Assembly: GCA_951813015.1 (NCBI GenBank)
Contig: CATOTG010000007.1
Location: 124,001-188,000, forward strand
DNA length: 64,000 bases
From: an uncultured Thermoanaerobaculia bacterium
Lineage (GTDB): Bacteria; Acidobacteriota; Thermoanaerobaculia; Multivoradales; Multivoraceae
Direction: 5' to 3'
Shown here one piece after another: positions 7,657 to 17,559 of the stretch (within the stretch, counting starts at the first letter, position 1; every line of letters begins with the position of its first letter). Below the pieces are notes generated by a model, which saw only the letters and a program-made list of their open reading frames with translations, had not been told where the DNA came from and searched no databases. Both the position numbers and the translations under genes were made by a program.

Positions 7657-9224
7657 TCTCCGTCCCCAGCGGCCGCCGGCGGCTGCCAGGGTTCCGGGCC
7701 GTCGGGCAGGGCGCTCAGGAACTCGGCCCCGACTTCGCCATACCAGGCGTGGAGCCGCGCTCGCATCTCGTCGACCCGTTCCGGCTGTGCCGCGGCCAGG
7801 TCGCTCTGTTCGCCGACATCGGCGTCCAGATCGTAGAGATGGACCTGGCCGTCCTCGTAGCGCTCGATCAGCTTGTAGCGGCCTGCGGCGATGGCGCCGC
7901 CAGGGAAGCCGCCCTGGTTGCCGTAGTGCGGGTAGTGCCAGAACAGGTCCCGCTCAAGGGCCGCGGCCGCGGTCTCCGCCGCTTCGCCTCCACGGAGCAG
8001 GCCGAGAAAACTCGACCCGTCGATTTCGACCTCCGGCGGCAGGTCGATGCCGGCAGCTTCCAGAAACGTCGGGTAGAAGTCCGTGCTGATGACCGGCGCT
8101 GACGTTTCGCCGCCCGCCGGCGCCTCGGCCGGCCAGCGGACGATCATCGGCTCGCGGATCCCGCCCTCGTACAGCCAGCCCTTGCCGCCGCGCAGCGGCA
8201 GGTTCGAGGTCGGCGCGCCTTCCGCCGTGGACAAGCCGCCGTTGTCGGAGAAGAAAACGACGATCGTATTCTCGGCCAGACCCAGGGCATCGAGGCGGTC
8301 AAGGATGCGGCCGACGCTCGTGTCGAGGGTTTCGACCATCGCCGCGTAAACGGCGTGGTTCTGGACTTCACGCACCCGTCGCGGCTCGTCGCGCGGCCAG
8401 ACCTGCTCCTCGTCGCCGAAGTCTTCCGGATCGGCCGGATACGGCGCCACCCGACCCGGCGACTCATCCGACACGCTGACTTCGACGCCCGCCTTCGCCG
8501 CGTACTTCGCGATCAGGTCCGCGGGCGCCCGCAGCGGCGTATGGACCGTGTAATACGAGAGGTAGACCAGAAAGGGCTTGCCTTCCTCGTCGGCCGCGTA
8601 GCCATCGATCAGGCGGAGCGCCTCATCGGTGAGTCGGGCGGTGAGGTGCTCGTCCTCGGGACCGTCCTCGAGCGTCGGGTTCGAGTAGGGCGAGAAGTAG
8701 CTCCGCGGCATCCCGCCGCGGTGGCCGCCGACGTTCACGTCGAAGCCCTGGGCCAGCGGCCAGAACTCCTCCGTCGGCCCAAGGTGCCACTTGCCGAGAA
8801 ACGCGGTGCTGTAGCCGCCGTCCCGCAAGGCCTCGGCGAGCGTGATTTCCTCAAGCGGCATCCGGTCGTTCAGCGGCGCCGGCGCGAACTTCTCCTCGCG
8901 GCGGCCGGCGAAGTAGTTCGTCGCGCCAACCCGGGTCGGATAGCGGCCGGTCATGATGCTGAAGCGGGTCGGGCTGCAGACCGGATTCGCGGCGTAGCCG
9001 CGCGTGAAGCGCACCCCGCCGGCCGCCAGCCGGTCGATGTTCGGCGTCTCGTAGAAGGTGTCCGGGTTGAAGGCGCCAACGTCCATCGCGCCGAGGTCGT
9101 CAACCAGAAGGAAGACGATGTTCGGCGGCCCGGCCGGCTCTTCGACCGCACAAGCCGCGACGCAGGCGACGAGGACCGCCGCGGCAAGGATGGACAGTCG
9201 TGTCGGGTAACGGGCCGGCCGCAT
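7653..9224 (-). CDS. Secreted/lipoprotein sulfatase
   Basis: 523 residues. It has an N-terminal signal with lipobox LVAC (Cys21), then PNIVFLLVDDLGAMDVG (metal-binding Asp pair) and NPVCSPTRFSIMTGRYP. The CxPxR motif (Cys83-Arg87) is the formylglycine site. GKWHLG follows at about 145 and VFFSDNGG in the later half. Length and motifs fit type I arylsulfatases (Pfam Sulfatase, N-acetylglucosamine-6-sulfatase/arylsulfatase A-like). It removes sulfate from glycans or small molecules outside the inner membrane. An anaerobic or FGE maturase is needed but not seen here. Fits the sugar catabolism genes that follow. Confidence 0.93.
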   Translation of the reverse strand: MRPARYPTRLSILAAAVLVACVAACAVEEPAGPPNIVFLLVDDLGAMDVGAFNPDTFYETPNIDRLAAGGVRFTRGYAANPVCSPTRFSIMTGRYPTRVGATNYFAGRREEKFAPAPLNDRMPLEEITLAEALRDGGYSTAFLGKWHLGPTEEFWPLAQGFDVNVGGHRGGMPRSYFSPYSNPTLEDGPEDEHLTARLTDEALRLIDGYAADEEGKPFLVYLSYYTVHTPLRAPADLIAKYAAKAGVEVSVSDESPGRVAPYPADPEDFGDEEQVWPRDEPRRVREVQNHAVYAAMVETLDTSVGRILDRLDALGLAENTIVVFFSDNGGLSTAEGAPTSNLPLRGGKGWLYEGGIREPMIVRWPAEAPAGGETSAPVISTDFYPTFLEAAGIDLPPEVEIDGSSFLGLLRGGEAAETAAAALERDLFWHYPHYGNQGGFPGGAIAAGRYKLIERYEDGQVHLYDLDADVGEQSDLAAAQPERVDEMRARLHAWYGEVGAEFLSALPDGPEPWQPPAAAGDGD

Positions 9225-9276
9225 CGGTGGAACACGCTAGCAGTCTGCGCGGCAGAGACCGGGTGCGCCGGCCAGC

Positions 9277-9479
9277 CATCCGTGCGCCCGATGACGAGCG
9301 CACGGACCGCTTCGCGGGTGGCGCGGGCGCGCCGCCCGGGTGTCATCCGTGCGCCCGATGACGAGCGCACGGACCGGTTCGCGGCTGGCGCGGGGCGCGC
9401 CACCCGGGTTTCATCCGTGCGCCCGATGACGAGCGCACGGACCGGTTCGCGGCTGGCGCGGGCGCGCCACCCGGGTTCT
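9277..9479. repeat. Dispersed hairpin repeat B, three tandem units
   Basis: Three units of about 67-68 bases start at 9277, 9344 and 9412. Each has CATCCGTGCGCCCGATGACG, AGCGCACGGACCG, TTCGCG and a GC-rich palindromic part (GGCGCGCC, ACCCGGGT). GTGCGC and GCGCAC form a hairpin arm. Other copies lie at 40521-40592 (inverted) and 43203-43290. This block fills most of the 366-base gap 9225-9590 together with a module resembling repeat A. Confidence 0.8.
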
Positions 9480-9543
9480 GGCCGTCATCGGGCGCGAAGC
9501 GTCGGCTCCGGACGCTCTGCCGCGCCAGCAGGGCCATGACGGC

Positions 9544-9549
9544 TACAAT
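9544..9549 (+). promoter_or_regulatory. -10-like element TACAAT
   Basis: TACAAT stands 42 bases before the ATG of the Gfo/Idh/MocA gene, just after the repeat B block. No clear -35 is seen. Confidence 0.4.
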
Positions 9550-9590
9550 CGGAGGCCGCCTACGGGCGCGACCCGACCGGGAGGAACTCC

Positions 9591-11063
9591 ATGTCCGCCA
9601 TCACCCGCCGCGTTTTCCTCGGCTCGGCCGCGGCTGCCGCTGCCACGACGACTCTGGGATGCCGCGACTCGACCGGCACGGCCGCCGTGAGCCCGAACCA
9701 GCGGCTTCGCGTCGCCGTCGTCGGCCTGCACGACCGCGGCAACGACCACGTGGACGCCTACGCGAAGCTGCCGGGCGTGGAAGTCGCCGCTCTCTGCGAT
9801 GTCGACCGCAACGTGCTCGAGGCAGCCAGGGCCAGGGCGATCGAGGCCGGCGCGACCGACCCGACGACGATCGTCGACTACCGGGAACTCCTGGAGCGCG
9901 ACGACATCGACGCGGTGTCCATCGCCACCCCGAACCACTGGCACGCGCTGCAGGCGGTGTGGGCGTGCCAGGCCGGCAAGGACGTCTTTCTCGAGAAGCC
10001 CGTCTCGCACAACGTTTGGGAGGGCCGCCAGATCGTCCACGCGGCCGCCAAGTACGACCGGATCGTCCAGACGGGCACCCAGATCCGCTCGGCGCCCTCG
10101 ATCCGGGACGCGCTCGCCTGGGTGAACGAAGGGCACATCGGCGAGATCCAGCTCGCCCGCGGTCTCTGCTACAAGCCGCGCCAGAGCATCGGCCGGGTCG
10201 ACGGCGCCCAGCAGGTCGATGCCGCCGTCGACTACGACCTCTGGTGCGGCCCGGCGCCGAAGAAGCCGCTGATGCGCCAGCGCCTGCACTACGACTGGCA
10301 CTGGGTGTTCGACACCGGCAACGGCGACTTGGGCAACCAGGGCATCCACCAGATGGATGTCGCCCGCTGGGCGCTGGGCGAGGACGCACTGCCGCCGAGG
10401 ACGATCAGCGTCGGCGGCCGCTTCGCCTACGTCGACGACGGCAACACCCCGAACACGCAGGTCGTGTACCACGACTACGAACGCGCGCCCCTGCTGTTCG
10501 AGGTCCGCGGCCTGCCCCGAGACCTGAAGGCACAGCGGGACGGGTGGCGCCGGCGGGGCATGGACGAGTACCTCGGAGCGAAGGTCGGCGTCATCGTCCA
10601 CTGCGAAGGCGGTCACCTGCAGATACCGAGCTACACCGAAGCCGTCGCGTTCGACGCGAAGGGCAAGAAGCTCGAGAAGTGGGAAGGCGGCGCCAACCAC
10701 TACGCGAACTTCGTCGACGCCGTGCGCAACCGCCGCAGCGAGGATCTGACCGCCTCGATCGAGGACGGCCACCTCTCAAGCGCCCTCTGCCACCTCGGCA
10801 ACGTCTCCTACATGCGGGGCGAGGCCGGCGGACCCGCGAGGATCGCCCAGGTCGCCGGGAAGCTCCGCAACGCCGGCGACACGGCCGACCGCTTCCTGGA
10901 TCACCTGGTCAGGAACGGCGTCGACCCGGAGATCGAGCAGCCGATCGTCGGTTCGTGGCTCACAATCGACCCGGACACCGAGACGATCGCAGGCGACGAC
11001 GAGGCGAACCGGTTGCTCACCCGCGAGTATCGCGAGCCGTTCGTGGTCCCCGAAGTCGTCTGA
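9591..11063 (+). CDS. Gfo/Idh/MocA family oxidoreductase, Tat-exported
   Basis: 490 residues. A twin-arginine signal (TRRVFLGSAAAAAA) ends in LGC, so it is probably a Tat lipoprotein. The Rossmann domain begins RLRVAVVGLHDRGNDHV, though the usual GxGxxG is altered. DRNVLEAARAR and SIATPNHWHALQAVWACQAG, KDVFLEKPVSHN (catalytic EKP) are standard for the family. GGA-rich RBS (GGAGGAACTCC) precedes ATG 9591. These proteins oxidise or reduce sugars with NAD; periplasmic forms carry tightly bound cofactor. It overlaps the DUF1080-like gene (TGATG). Likely part of a 3-keto-sugar pathway. Confidence 0.92.
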   Translation: MSAITRRVFLGSAAAAAATTTLGCRDSTGTAAVSPNQRLRVAVVGLHDRGNDHVDAYAKLPGVEVAALCDVDRNVLEAARARAIEAGATDPTTIVDYRELLERDDIDAVSIATPNHWHALQAVWACQAGKDVFLEKPVSHNVWEGRQIVHAAAKYDRIVQTGTQIRSAPSIRDALAWVNEGHIGEIQLARGLCYKPRQSIGRVDGAQQVDAAVDYDLWCGPAPKKPLMRQRLHYDWHWVFDTGNGDLGNQGIHQMDVARWALGEDALPPRTISVGGRFAYVDDGNTPNTQVVYHDYERAPLLFEVRGLPRDLKAQRDGWRRRGMDEYLGAKVGVIVHCEGGHLQIPSYTEAVAFDAKGKKLEKWEGGANHYANFVDAVRNRRSEDLTASIEDGHLSSALCHLGNVSYMRGEAGGPARIAQVAGKLRNAGDTADRFLDHLVRNGVDPEIEQPIVGSWLTIDPDTETIAGDDEANRLLTREYREPFVVPEVV

Positions 11064-11779
11064 TGGGCGGGACACGCATCAAGGCGCCGTTCTGGCTGAG
11101 CCTCGCCGCGCTGGTCGCTCTCTTCGTCGCCGCCCCCCTCCACGCCCAGTCCGGCGTGCCCGACGGCTACGAACTCGTCTACTCCCAGGACTTCACCGAA
11201 GCCTCGGCGCTCGACGACTTCACGTTCAGCGACCAGCGAGCGTGGGGGTACGGCGAAGGAGACTGGCGCGGCTACCTCGAGCTCAAGGGCGGCAGCAAGT
11301 ACAAGCCGAAGCACCGCTCCCCGCTCAACATCGCCCTGATCGACAATCTCCTGCTCGCCGACTTCGTCCTCGAGGCCGAGGCCTGGCAGACCGGCCGCGA
11401 GTACGGCCACCGGGACCTCAGCCTCTTCTTCGGATTCGAGGGACCGAACCGCTACTACTACGCCCACCTGGCCACCGAGCCGGACGACCGCGCCCACAAC
11501 ATCTTCCTGGTGGACAACGCGGACCGCGCGCCGATGGGCGCGATCCCCGACCAGGGCGTCGACTGGGGCCGCGGCTGGAAACGGGTGCGGGTCGAGCGCC
11601 AGGACGGCTCGTTACGGGTCTACTTCAACGGCGAGAGGCAGCCGACGGTCGAGGCCGACCGCGACCCGCTCGGCTGGGGCCGGGTCGGCTTCGGTTCGTT
11701 CGACGACACCGGCCGCTTCAGCAAGATCCGGATCTGGGCGCCGGAGACGCGGCAGGCAGTGGCGCCGGCGTTCGACTGA
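11063..11779 (+). CDS. DUF1080-like (3-keto-disaccharide hydrolase fold) secreted protein
   Basis: 238 residues with a clear Sec signal ending LHAQS. The body is a concanavalin-like jelly roll: DNLLLADFVLEAEAWQTG, HRDLSLFFGFEG, NRYYYAHLA, RVRVERQDGSLRVYFNGE, GRVGFGSFDDTGRFSKIRIW. This resembles the DUF1080/3-keto-disaccharide hydrolase or 3-keto-glycoside hydrolase/lyase fold. ATG 11063 overlaps the previous stop in TGATG, so it is coupled to the oxidoreductase. It likely acts on the same sugar in the periplasm. The active site cannot be assigned from sequence alone. Confidence 0.75.
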   Translation: MGGTRIKAPFWLSLAALVALFVAAPLHAQSGVPDGYELVYSQDFTEASALDDFTFSDQRAWGYGEGDWRGYLELKGGSKYKPKHRSPLNIALIDNLLLADFVLEAEAWQTGREYGHRDLSLFFGFEGPNRYYYAHLATEPDDRAHNIFLVDNADRAPMGAIPDQGVDWGRGWKRVRVERQDGSLRVYFNGERQPTVEADRDPLGWGRVGFGSFDDTGRFSKIRIWAPETRQAVAPAFD

Positions 11780-11814
11780 CGCTCAGGGTCGCTGCCGGTC
11801 ACGCGCGGTACGCG

Positions 11815-12048
11815 CTACGTCGGCGGCAGGAAGTCCAACAGCCGGAACAGGGCCAGCAGCGCGCCGAGTGCGCCGAGCAGCCGCCAGAGCAGCCGGGCTT
11901 CAAGCCGCGCTATCTCGCCGCTCAGGTCAGCGCGCATCCGTTCCAGGTCGGCGCGCATGTCGGCGCGCAGTACGTCCAGGTCAGCGCGGGTTACCGGCGA
12001 GGAACCGGCGGAGTCGGCGGAAGGGTCGGCAAGGGCCATGCGCCGCAT
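11815..12048 (-). CDS. Small coiled-coil membrane protein
   Basis: 77 residues. Residues 20-52 form a coiled coil with a repeating pattern (ADLDVLRADMRADLERMRAD, then GEIARLEARL). Residues 53-75 are one hydrophobic segment (LLGALGALLALFRLLDFL). This build is common among small bacterial proteins with a DUF1640-like coiled coil tethered to the membrane. Function unknown. It converges with the DUF1080-like gene. Confidence 0.65.
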   Translation of the reverse strand: MRRMALADPSADSAGSSPVTRADLDVLRADMRADLERMRADLSGEIARLEARLLWRLLGALGALLALFRLLDFLPPT

Positions 12049-12158
12049 GGTAGCTCAACATGGGAACCCATCGAGGTCCGCCCGTCATCTCTCCGCCACT
12101 TGCTGGAAGCCTTCAGAAGACCGAGGCGAAACCTGCCTGACAAACGGCTCGTTCCAGG

Positions 12159-13169
12159 CTACTCGTCGCCGTACCGCCGGAACTCGGCGTCCAACTGTTC
12201 CGCGGACATCTCCCCCGCGTGGAACAGCAGCCGGTAACGCAGCCTGAGTTCATCGCCCGCCGGAATCGTCCAGTCGCCGGCGCCCTTCTTCGCCTTCTCG
12301 AAGTGGTGGACGCCGAAGGGGTTCGCGGCGACCAGGCCGTAGGCGCGGGCGTGCCACCAGGTCGGGTGGCGGAAGTTCTCGGGGTGGTCGAAGATCGCGA
12401 TGCCGACAGGCTTGCCGTCGACCGGGCCGGTGCAGTGGACCCAGGAAGCGCGCTTGCCCCAGACGTCGGCGCCTTCGACGCCTTCGCTGTTCAACATCGC
12501 GCCGGCGGCGTGCTCGCCCCGGTGGCGGAGGGAGGGCGCGACGCGGATGGCCATCGTGCCTTCCTTCGTGTCGCCGAGAACGACCGCCGCGTCGCCGGCC
12601 CTCAGCCTGACGTCGAAGTCGATCGCCCGCCAGGCCTGGCCTGTGTCGAACGTGCCGGCGAGGAAAGTCATCGTCCGTTCCTCGCCGAGCATCTCGTCGC
12701 CGTCCGGGTCGACCCATGAGTTCGCGGTGCGCAGCACGCCGAACTCGCCGGACTCCTCCGCCAGGATCTTCCGATGGACGATCGCCGAGCCGTCGCGGTC
12801 GTTCCAGATGTCATACCGCTTCGAACCGTCCGCCAGCCCCACGGCGCCGTGCGCGAACCAGAGGGAACGGTGGTGCGGATGGTCCCGCTCCTCCCCCTCC
12901 GCCTCGGCCATCGGCCAGTTGCGGGTCAACGCCTGCCCACCGGGGCCGTAGACCGGGTAGAGGTACGGCAGGTTGCCGCCGCCATCGGCCTCGCCGCCGG
13001 GGCGATACTCGGTGAAGGGCTCGCCGTCGACGGTGACCAGGATGCGGTCGCCGCCGCGCTCGCTGAGTTCGATCATCGGATCGCCGTCCTCCCCCGTCAC
13101 GCTCGCCGAAACCACGAACAGGCACAAGAACAGCACGGCAGCGGCTGGCGGACTCAGGCGGCGCAACAT
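12159..13169 (-). CDS. PmoA-like family protein (DUF6807)
   Basis: 336 residues from ATG 13169, which follows GAGGGACC as ribosome-binding site and starts a Sec signal (LLRRLSPP...VVSASV). The body has YLYPVYGPGGQALTRNWPM, DHPHHRSLWFAHGAVG, WVHCTGPVDGKPVGIAIFDH and HPTWWHARAYGLVAANPFG. These are hallmarks of the PmoA/DUF6807 family, common in planctomycetes and acidobacteria next to glycoside genes. Despite the Pfam name it is not a methane mono-oxygenase subunit; function is unknown. It is divergent from the cupin gene. Confidence 0.85.
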   Translation of the reverse strand: MLRRLSPPAAAVLFLCLFVVSASVTGEDGDPMIELSERGGDRILVTVDGEPFTEYRPGGEADGGGNLPYLYPVYGPGGQALTRNWPMAEAEGEERDHPHHRSLWFAHGAVGLADGSKRYDIWNDRDGSAIVHRKILAEESGEFGVLRTANSWVDPDGDEMLGEERTMTFLAGTFDTGQAWRAIDFDVRLRAGDAAVVLGDTKEGTMAIRVAPSLRHRGEHAAGAMLNSEGVEGADVWGKRASWVHCTGPVDGKPVGIAIFDHPENFRHPTWWHARAYGLVAANPFGVHHFEKAKKGAGDWTIPAGDELRLRYRLLFHAGEMSAEQLDAEFRRYGDE

Positions 13170-13231
13170 GGTCGGTCCCTCGTGCCTCTGTTCGCGTTCC
13201 GGGAGGATTCCGGCATGGTACCGTCTCGCCC

Positions 13232-14251
13232 GTGAATCCACGGAAATGCTTGGCCGCGCTGGCGGCCATGCTGCTGGCCTCGGTGACGTTCACTTCCTGC
13301 ACCACCGGCGAGGCGGAGGCCGAACCCGACGGCTCGGACGCGGAACCCGTGACGCGGCAGCCACGGGCGGAAGTCGTCCGCGCGCACCTCCTTGACGACG
13401 ACGCGGACGGCCAGGCCGCCTTCGCCCGCGTCAAGGAACACTTCGAGGCGGCCAATCCCGGCTACGCGATGGAGTTTCTGGCCGCGGCGACAGAGATCGC
13501 GGCAGACGCTTCGAACCGGCTCGTATTCGTCCAGGCGCCCGTCGAGGAGGCGCCCGCCGCGGCGAAGATCCACACGGCCTCGGGCGCCACGCCGACCGAA
13601 CTCCACATCGGCGACATCGCGGTGCTCGGCCCCGGCGAGCGGCTGACCGTCGAGCCCGAGGTCGCCGCGCTCGTCTTTGACGTCCCGGACACGCCTGGCG
13701 ACGGCGTACCGGCGGCAATCCGTCCCGACTGGGACCCGGACATCACGGACGTCCCGGGCGGCTGCGCCACGGAGACCGGCGCGTACCGGCGCATCCTGCT
13801 CACCTGGCTCAAGGACAACGGGCCCTACACCTTCCACGGCCTGAACGCGCACCGGGTGCGGATCACCGACTCCTTCACCCACTACCACCCGATGGACACG
13901 GGCTTCGACGAGTTCTACCTGGTCCAGATGAGCAACGACCAGGACAAGTTGCTCACCAGCTACCGCGCCGCCGCCATCGAGTCGCCGGAGACGATGACTC
14001 CGGAACTCGCGGGACAGCTCTTCGACGTCCACGACGTCCGTGCCGGCGACCTGATCTACCTGCCGCGCGGCGTGATTCACCGCGGTCTGGGCGGGGTGCT
14101 GGCGCAGGTGATCACGGTACCCGGCTTCCGCCCCGGCGCCGAAATCGGCGTCGACCACCACCTGCTGGCGATCAACGAACGGCTCGGCCTCGAGGGCGAG
14201 GACGCTCTCCCCTACAACGTCGAAGCGTCGACAGAGCCGATCGTCCGCTAG
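13232..14251 (+). CDS. Cupin-like lipoprotein
   Basis: 339 residues from GTG 13232. The N-terminus is a lipoprotein signal (LLASVTFTSCTT). The C-terminal half is a cupin: DSFTHYHPMDTGFDEFYLV (His-x-His metal site), VRAGDLIYLPRGVIHRGLGG with a second His. The N-terminal half (residues 60-160) may be a second cupin-like barrel without metal ligands. A metal-binding role in sugar or phenolic conversion outside the cell is likely but unproven. It is followed 24 bases on by the GMC oxidoreductase. Confidence 0.7.
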   Translation: MNPRKCLAALAAMLLASVTFTSCTTGEAEAEPDGSDAEPVTRQPRAEVVRAHLLDDDADGQAAFARVKEHFEAANPGYAMEFLAAATEIAADASNRLVFVQAPVEEAPAAAKIHTASGATPTELHIGDIAVLGPGERLTVEPEVAALVFDVPDTPGDGVPAAIRPDWDPDITDVPGGCATETGAYRRILLTWLKDNGPYTFHGLNAHRVRITDSFTHYHPMDTGFDEFYLVQMSNDQDKLLTSYRAAAIESPETMTPELAGQLFDVHDVRAGDLIYLPRGVIHRGLGGVLAQVITVPGFRPGAEIGVDHHLLAINERLGLEGEDALPYNVEASTEPIVR

Positions 14252-14274
14252 ATCCTCTCGAGGACCCATCCCGC

Positions 14275-15970
14275 ATGAAGCAGACCTCCGACACGAAGAC
14301 CTACGACGCGATCGTCGTCGGCTCGGGCGCCACCGGCGGCTGGACCGCCAAGGTGATGACCGAGGCCGGCATGGACGTGCTGATGCTCGAAGCGGGCCGC
14401 GCCTTCGACCCCGAGAACGACTTCCGCGAGCACACCCTGCCGCACGACATGGAACTGCGCGGCCGCCCCGACCCGCGCAACGAACTGCTGCAGCGCCGCC
14501 GCCGGCAGTCCTACTGCTACGCCTGCACCGAGGTCAACGCGGACTTCTTCATCGACGACGTCGACAATCCCTACACCGAGGCGCCCGGCACCCACTTCAA
14601 CTGGATCCAGGGCAACGTCGTCGGCGGCCGCTCGATCATGTGGGCGCGACAGTCGTACCGGATGAGCGACTACGACTTCAAGGCCGCGAGCATGGACGGT
14701 TACGGCATGGACTGGCCGATCGGCTACGCGGACATCGCCCCCTACTACGACCGGGTCGAGCGCTACATCGGCGTCAACGGCCGCAAGGAGGGGCTGGAGA
14801 TCCTGCCCGACGGCGACTTCCTGCCGCCGATGGCCTTCACCTGCGGCGAGGTCATGCTGAAGCAGACGCTGGCCGAGAAGTTCAACCGGCCGATGACGAT
14901 CGGCCGCAACGCCGTTCTGACCCGCCGTCACAACGGCCGTGACATGTGCCACTACTGCGGGCCTTGTCACTACGGCTGCCGGACGAACTCCTACTTCAGC
15001 TCGCCCCAGACGACCCTCGTCGACTGCGAGGCGACGGGCCGGTTCACCCTGGTGCCCGACGCCGCCGTGATCAAGGTCGACACGTTGGCCGGCGATCTCG
15101 CCTCGGGCGTCACCTACGTCGACAAGACGACGAACCTGACCCGGGAAGCCAAGGCGGACGTCGTCGTCCTCTGCGCTTCGACCCTGGCCTCGACCCGCAT
15201 CCTGCTCAACTCGGCCGAAGGCGGCCTCGCCAACGAGAGCGACTGCCTGGGCCGTTACGTGATGGACCACATCTACGCGACGGGGGTGCGCGGCGTCCTG
15301 GAAGCGAGGGCCGGCGCTCGACCGGAGCGCGCGAACCGGCCGAACGGGATCTACGTCCCCCCGCTTCCAGAACCTGAAGGACCCGGCGACGAAGAACCCG
15401 AACTACATCCGCGGCTACGGCTACCAGGGCGGCGAGAACATCACCACCTGGCAGCACGGCAACTCCCTGCCCGGCTTCGGCGCCGACTTCAAGCGGATGG
15501 TCGAATCGAGCACCGTTTCGACGATCAGTCTCGGCGGCTTCGGCGAAATCCTGCCGAGGCCCGAGAACCGCGTCACCCTCGACCCGGAGACGAAGGACAA
15601 GTGGGGCGTGCCGGTGCTGCAGATGAACACCACCCTGGGCAGCAACGAGTACGCGATGGTTCAGGACATGATCGAGGAAGGCCGGGCCATGCTGGAGGCG
15701 CTCGGCTGCACGGACATCACGCAGAACACGGAGCCGGCGCCGATTGGCTCGGGCATCCACGAGGTCGGCACGGCGCGCATGGGCGACGATCCGAAGACCT
15801 CGTATCTCAACCAGTACCAGCAGTCCCACACGGTGAAGAACCTGTTCGTGATGGACGGGTCCTGCTACGTGAGCGTCGGCTGCGTCAACCCGACCCTGAC
15901 CATGATGTCCCTGGCGCTCCGCTCCACCGAGTACCTGGTCGACCAGCACAAGCGGGGAGAACTCGGATGA
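14275..15970 (+). CDS. GMC oxidoreductase (glucoside 3-dehydrogenase-like), one frameshift
   Basis: Residues 11-40 are the FAD dinucleotide fold (IVVGSGATGGWTAKV, LMLEAGR). GNVVGGRSIMWARQSYR and a Cys-rich patch CHYCGPCHYGC follow. The end has GTARMGDDP and CVNPTLTMMSLALRS, the GMC catalytic His/Asn region. Reading shifts at a C6 run (15357-15362): dropping one C joins YVP to RFQNLKDPATKNP in one protein of about 565 residues. This is probably an assembly error, otherwise a pseudogene. It pairs with the gluconate-2-dehydrogenase subunit 3 gene (ATGA overlap), as in periplasmic dehydrogenases that oxidise sugar C3 or C2. Confidence 0.85.
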
Positions 15971-16593
15971 GCAAACAGACGACAGACGGCCGACCCCGAT
16001 CAGGACCGGCCGCAAGACCGACGAGACGAAAAGTCCTGGCGGCCGGCGCCGGCGCCTTCGGCTACGCCACGCTGCAGGCGGAGCCGATTCGGGCAGCCAT
16101 CCCGGCGTTGGCCGCGTACCAGGCCGAGGGATCCGGCTGGACGCCGCGGTTGCTGACGCCGGCCCAGGGCGAGCTGCTCGCCACGCTCTGCGACCACATC
16201 CTGCCCCGCACGGACACTCCCGGGGCTCTCGACGCCGGCGTCCACGAGTTCATCGACCTCGAGCTCTCGCTCGCCGGCGGCGACGACCAGCTTGCCGCGC
16301 TCGGCGGCCTGGACTGGATCGACCGCCGGGCCACGAGCCTGCACGGCTCACCCTTCCTGTCCCTCGGCAACGAGCAGCAGCTCGACCTGCTACGCGAGAT
16401 CAGCGACGAGCACGAAGACCACGAGCCGGAACTCGTGGCCGGCGCCGCCTTCTTCAGCGACCTGAAGCGGCGCACCCTGTTCGCGTTCTACACCTCGAAG
16501 ACCGGACGCACCGAAGCCCTCGGGCTGCCGGACCGGGTGCGGGTCGAGCGCTTCCGCGGCTGCCAGCACGAGCCCGGCGAAAGCCACATCTGA
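15967..16593 (+). CDS. Gluconate 2-dehydrogenase subunit 3 family protein
   Basis: 208 residues. A twin-arginine signal (RPTRRKVLAAGAGAFGYATL) leads into LLTPAQGELLATLCDHILPR, the start of the family domain, with TPGALDAGVHEFID and KRRTLFAFYTSKTGRTEALG after it. Small subunits of this kind carry the large GMC subunit through the Tat pathway and aid assembly. ATG 15967 overlaps the GMC stop. The end GCQHEPGESHI is conserved in related proteins. Confidence 0.88.
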   Translation: MSKQTTDGRPRSGPAARPTRRKVLAAGAGAFGYATLQAEPIRAAIPALAAYQAEGSGWTPRLLTPAQGELLATLCDHILPRTDTPGALDAGVHEFIDLELSLAGGDDQLAALGGLDWIDRRATSLHGSPFLSLGNEQQLDLLREISDEHEDHEPELVAGAAFFSDLKRRTLFAFYTSKTGRTEALGLPDRVRVERFRGCQHEPGESHI

Positions 16594-16603
16594 CCGGGCA
16601 TCG

Positions 16604-17397
16604 CTACTCGGCGGCAGGCGCCAACGCACACCCGAAGCCTTCGGACAATGCTCGCTGCAAGGCATGGCCATCAAGGCGCCATTCGAGGATCGTATAGTTG
16701 ACTATTAACGGGAACTGGTTCCCACGTTGCCATACGTCGCCCGTGGCGTCCACAGGAAGCCGAACAGCCACACGAACAGCCTTAGGCTCTGCGAGTCGCC
16801 GAACGACGTCGGCCGAATCGGGTTCTGGAGTTCCTGGCCCAGTCCCGCGCCCTCTACTAACCTTCAGCTCATAGTCGCGGTCTCCCGCCTTGAACTGCTC
16901 CTCCTCTCTCCGCGATGTCCGCCAGCGTGGGCGGAGGGCATCATACGGGACCATCGGAATGTACTCCCAGTCTCGTAGCCCCCCAAGCCACCCCAACGCA
17001 TCGCAGCCGGAAAATCATGCCGCACGTTCGCTCCGACCCGAACGGCGATTGCCGGGCGACAAGCAGGTGGCGCTTCCCCGGGGCGTTGCCGCCCCAAACG
17101 GTCCCAAAGCCGAATGACGATCCGGCCAGAGATCGACAAAGCCTGGCCGAACTCCGTCACAGCCGAAACCGACTCCGCCGACACGATGACGCCATAGGTG
17201 TTGCCCGTCCACACATCTCTCTGCTTCACAACCTCCCAGTGAAGGGCACCGCCTCTCCCTTCAGAAGTCTCTACCCCAGGCCCGGCCTCAACCGGCTCAC
17301 GGCCGCGGGCCTGCTGTTCCACGGGTTCCTCCGTGTCGCACCCCTGAGCGGCGATCAACGCGACCGCAAAGGCGGCCCAGAGCGAGAAGTCTCTCAT
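16604..17397 (-). pseudogene. Hypothetical lipoprotein, frameshifted at a G6 run
   Basis: ATG 17397 begins a lipoprotein signal (FAVALIAAQGC). The frame runs through WTGNTYGVIVSAES and SISGRIVIRLWDRLG to a G6 run (C6 on the plus strand, 16979-16984). The downstream coding sequence (LRDWEYIPMVPYDALRPRW, YELKVSRGRG, NQFPLIVNYTILEWRL) is one frame over; a seventh G restores it. The joined protein is about 260 residues. Not recognised. It may be intact in the living cell. Confidence 0.55.
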
Positions 17398-17559
17398 CGT
17401 CCGACACCTCCATACGCAACCTGCTCTTCCCCGCCTTCCCCCTGAAGGCGACTGTCGAGACTGGTCGGGTCGGCAAGCGTATACTGAGGCTGTCGCGATC
17501 TTCCATGTGGTCGACTCCCCAGTGCCCAATCCGGCCAGAGGCGGGGGCCTGATCCAGCC

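Noticed and set aside
9271..9540. Possible CRISPR array from three repeated units
   Set aside because: The units repeat whole, with no unique spacers, and copies occur singly elsewhere. No cas genes are near.
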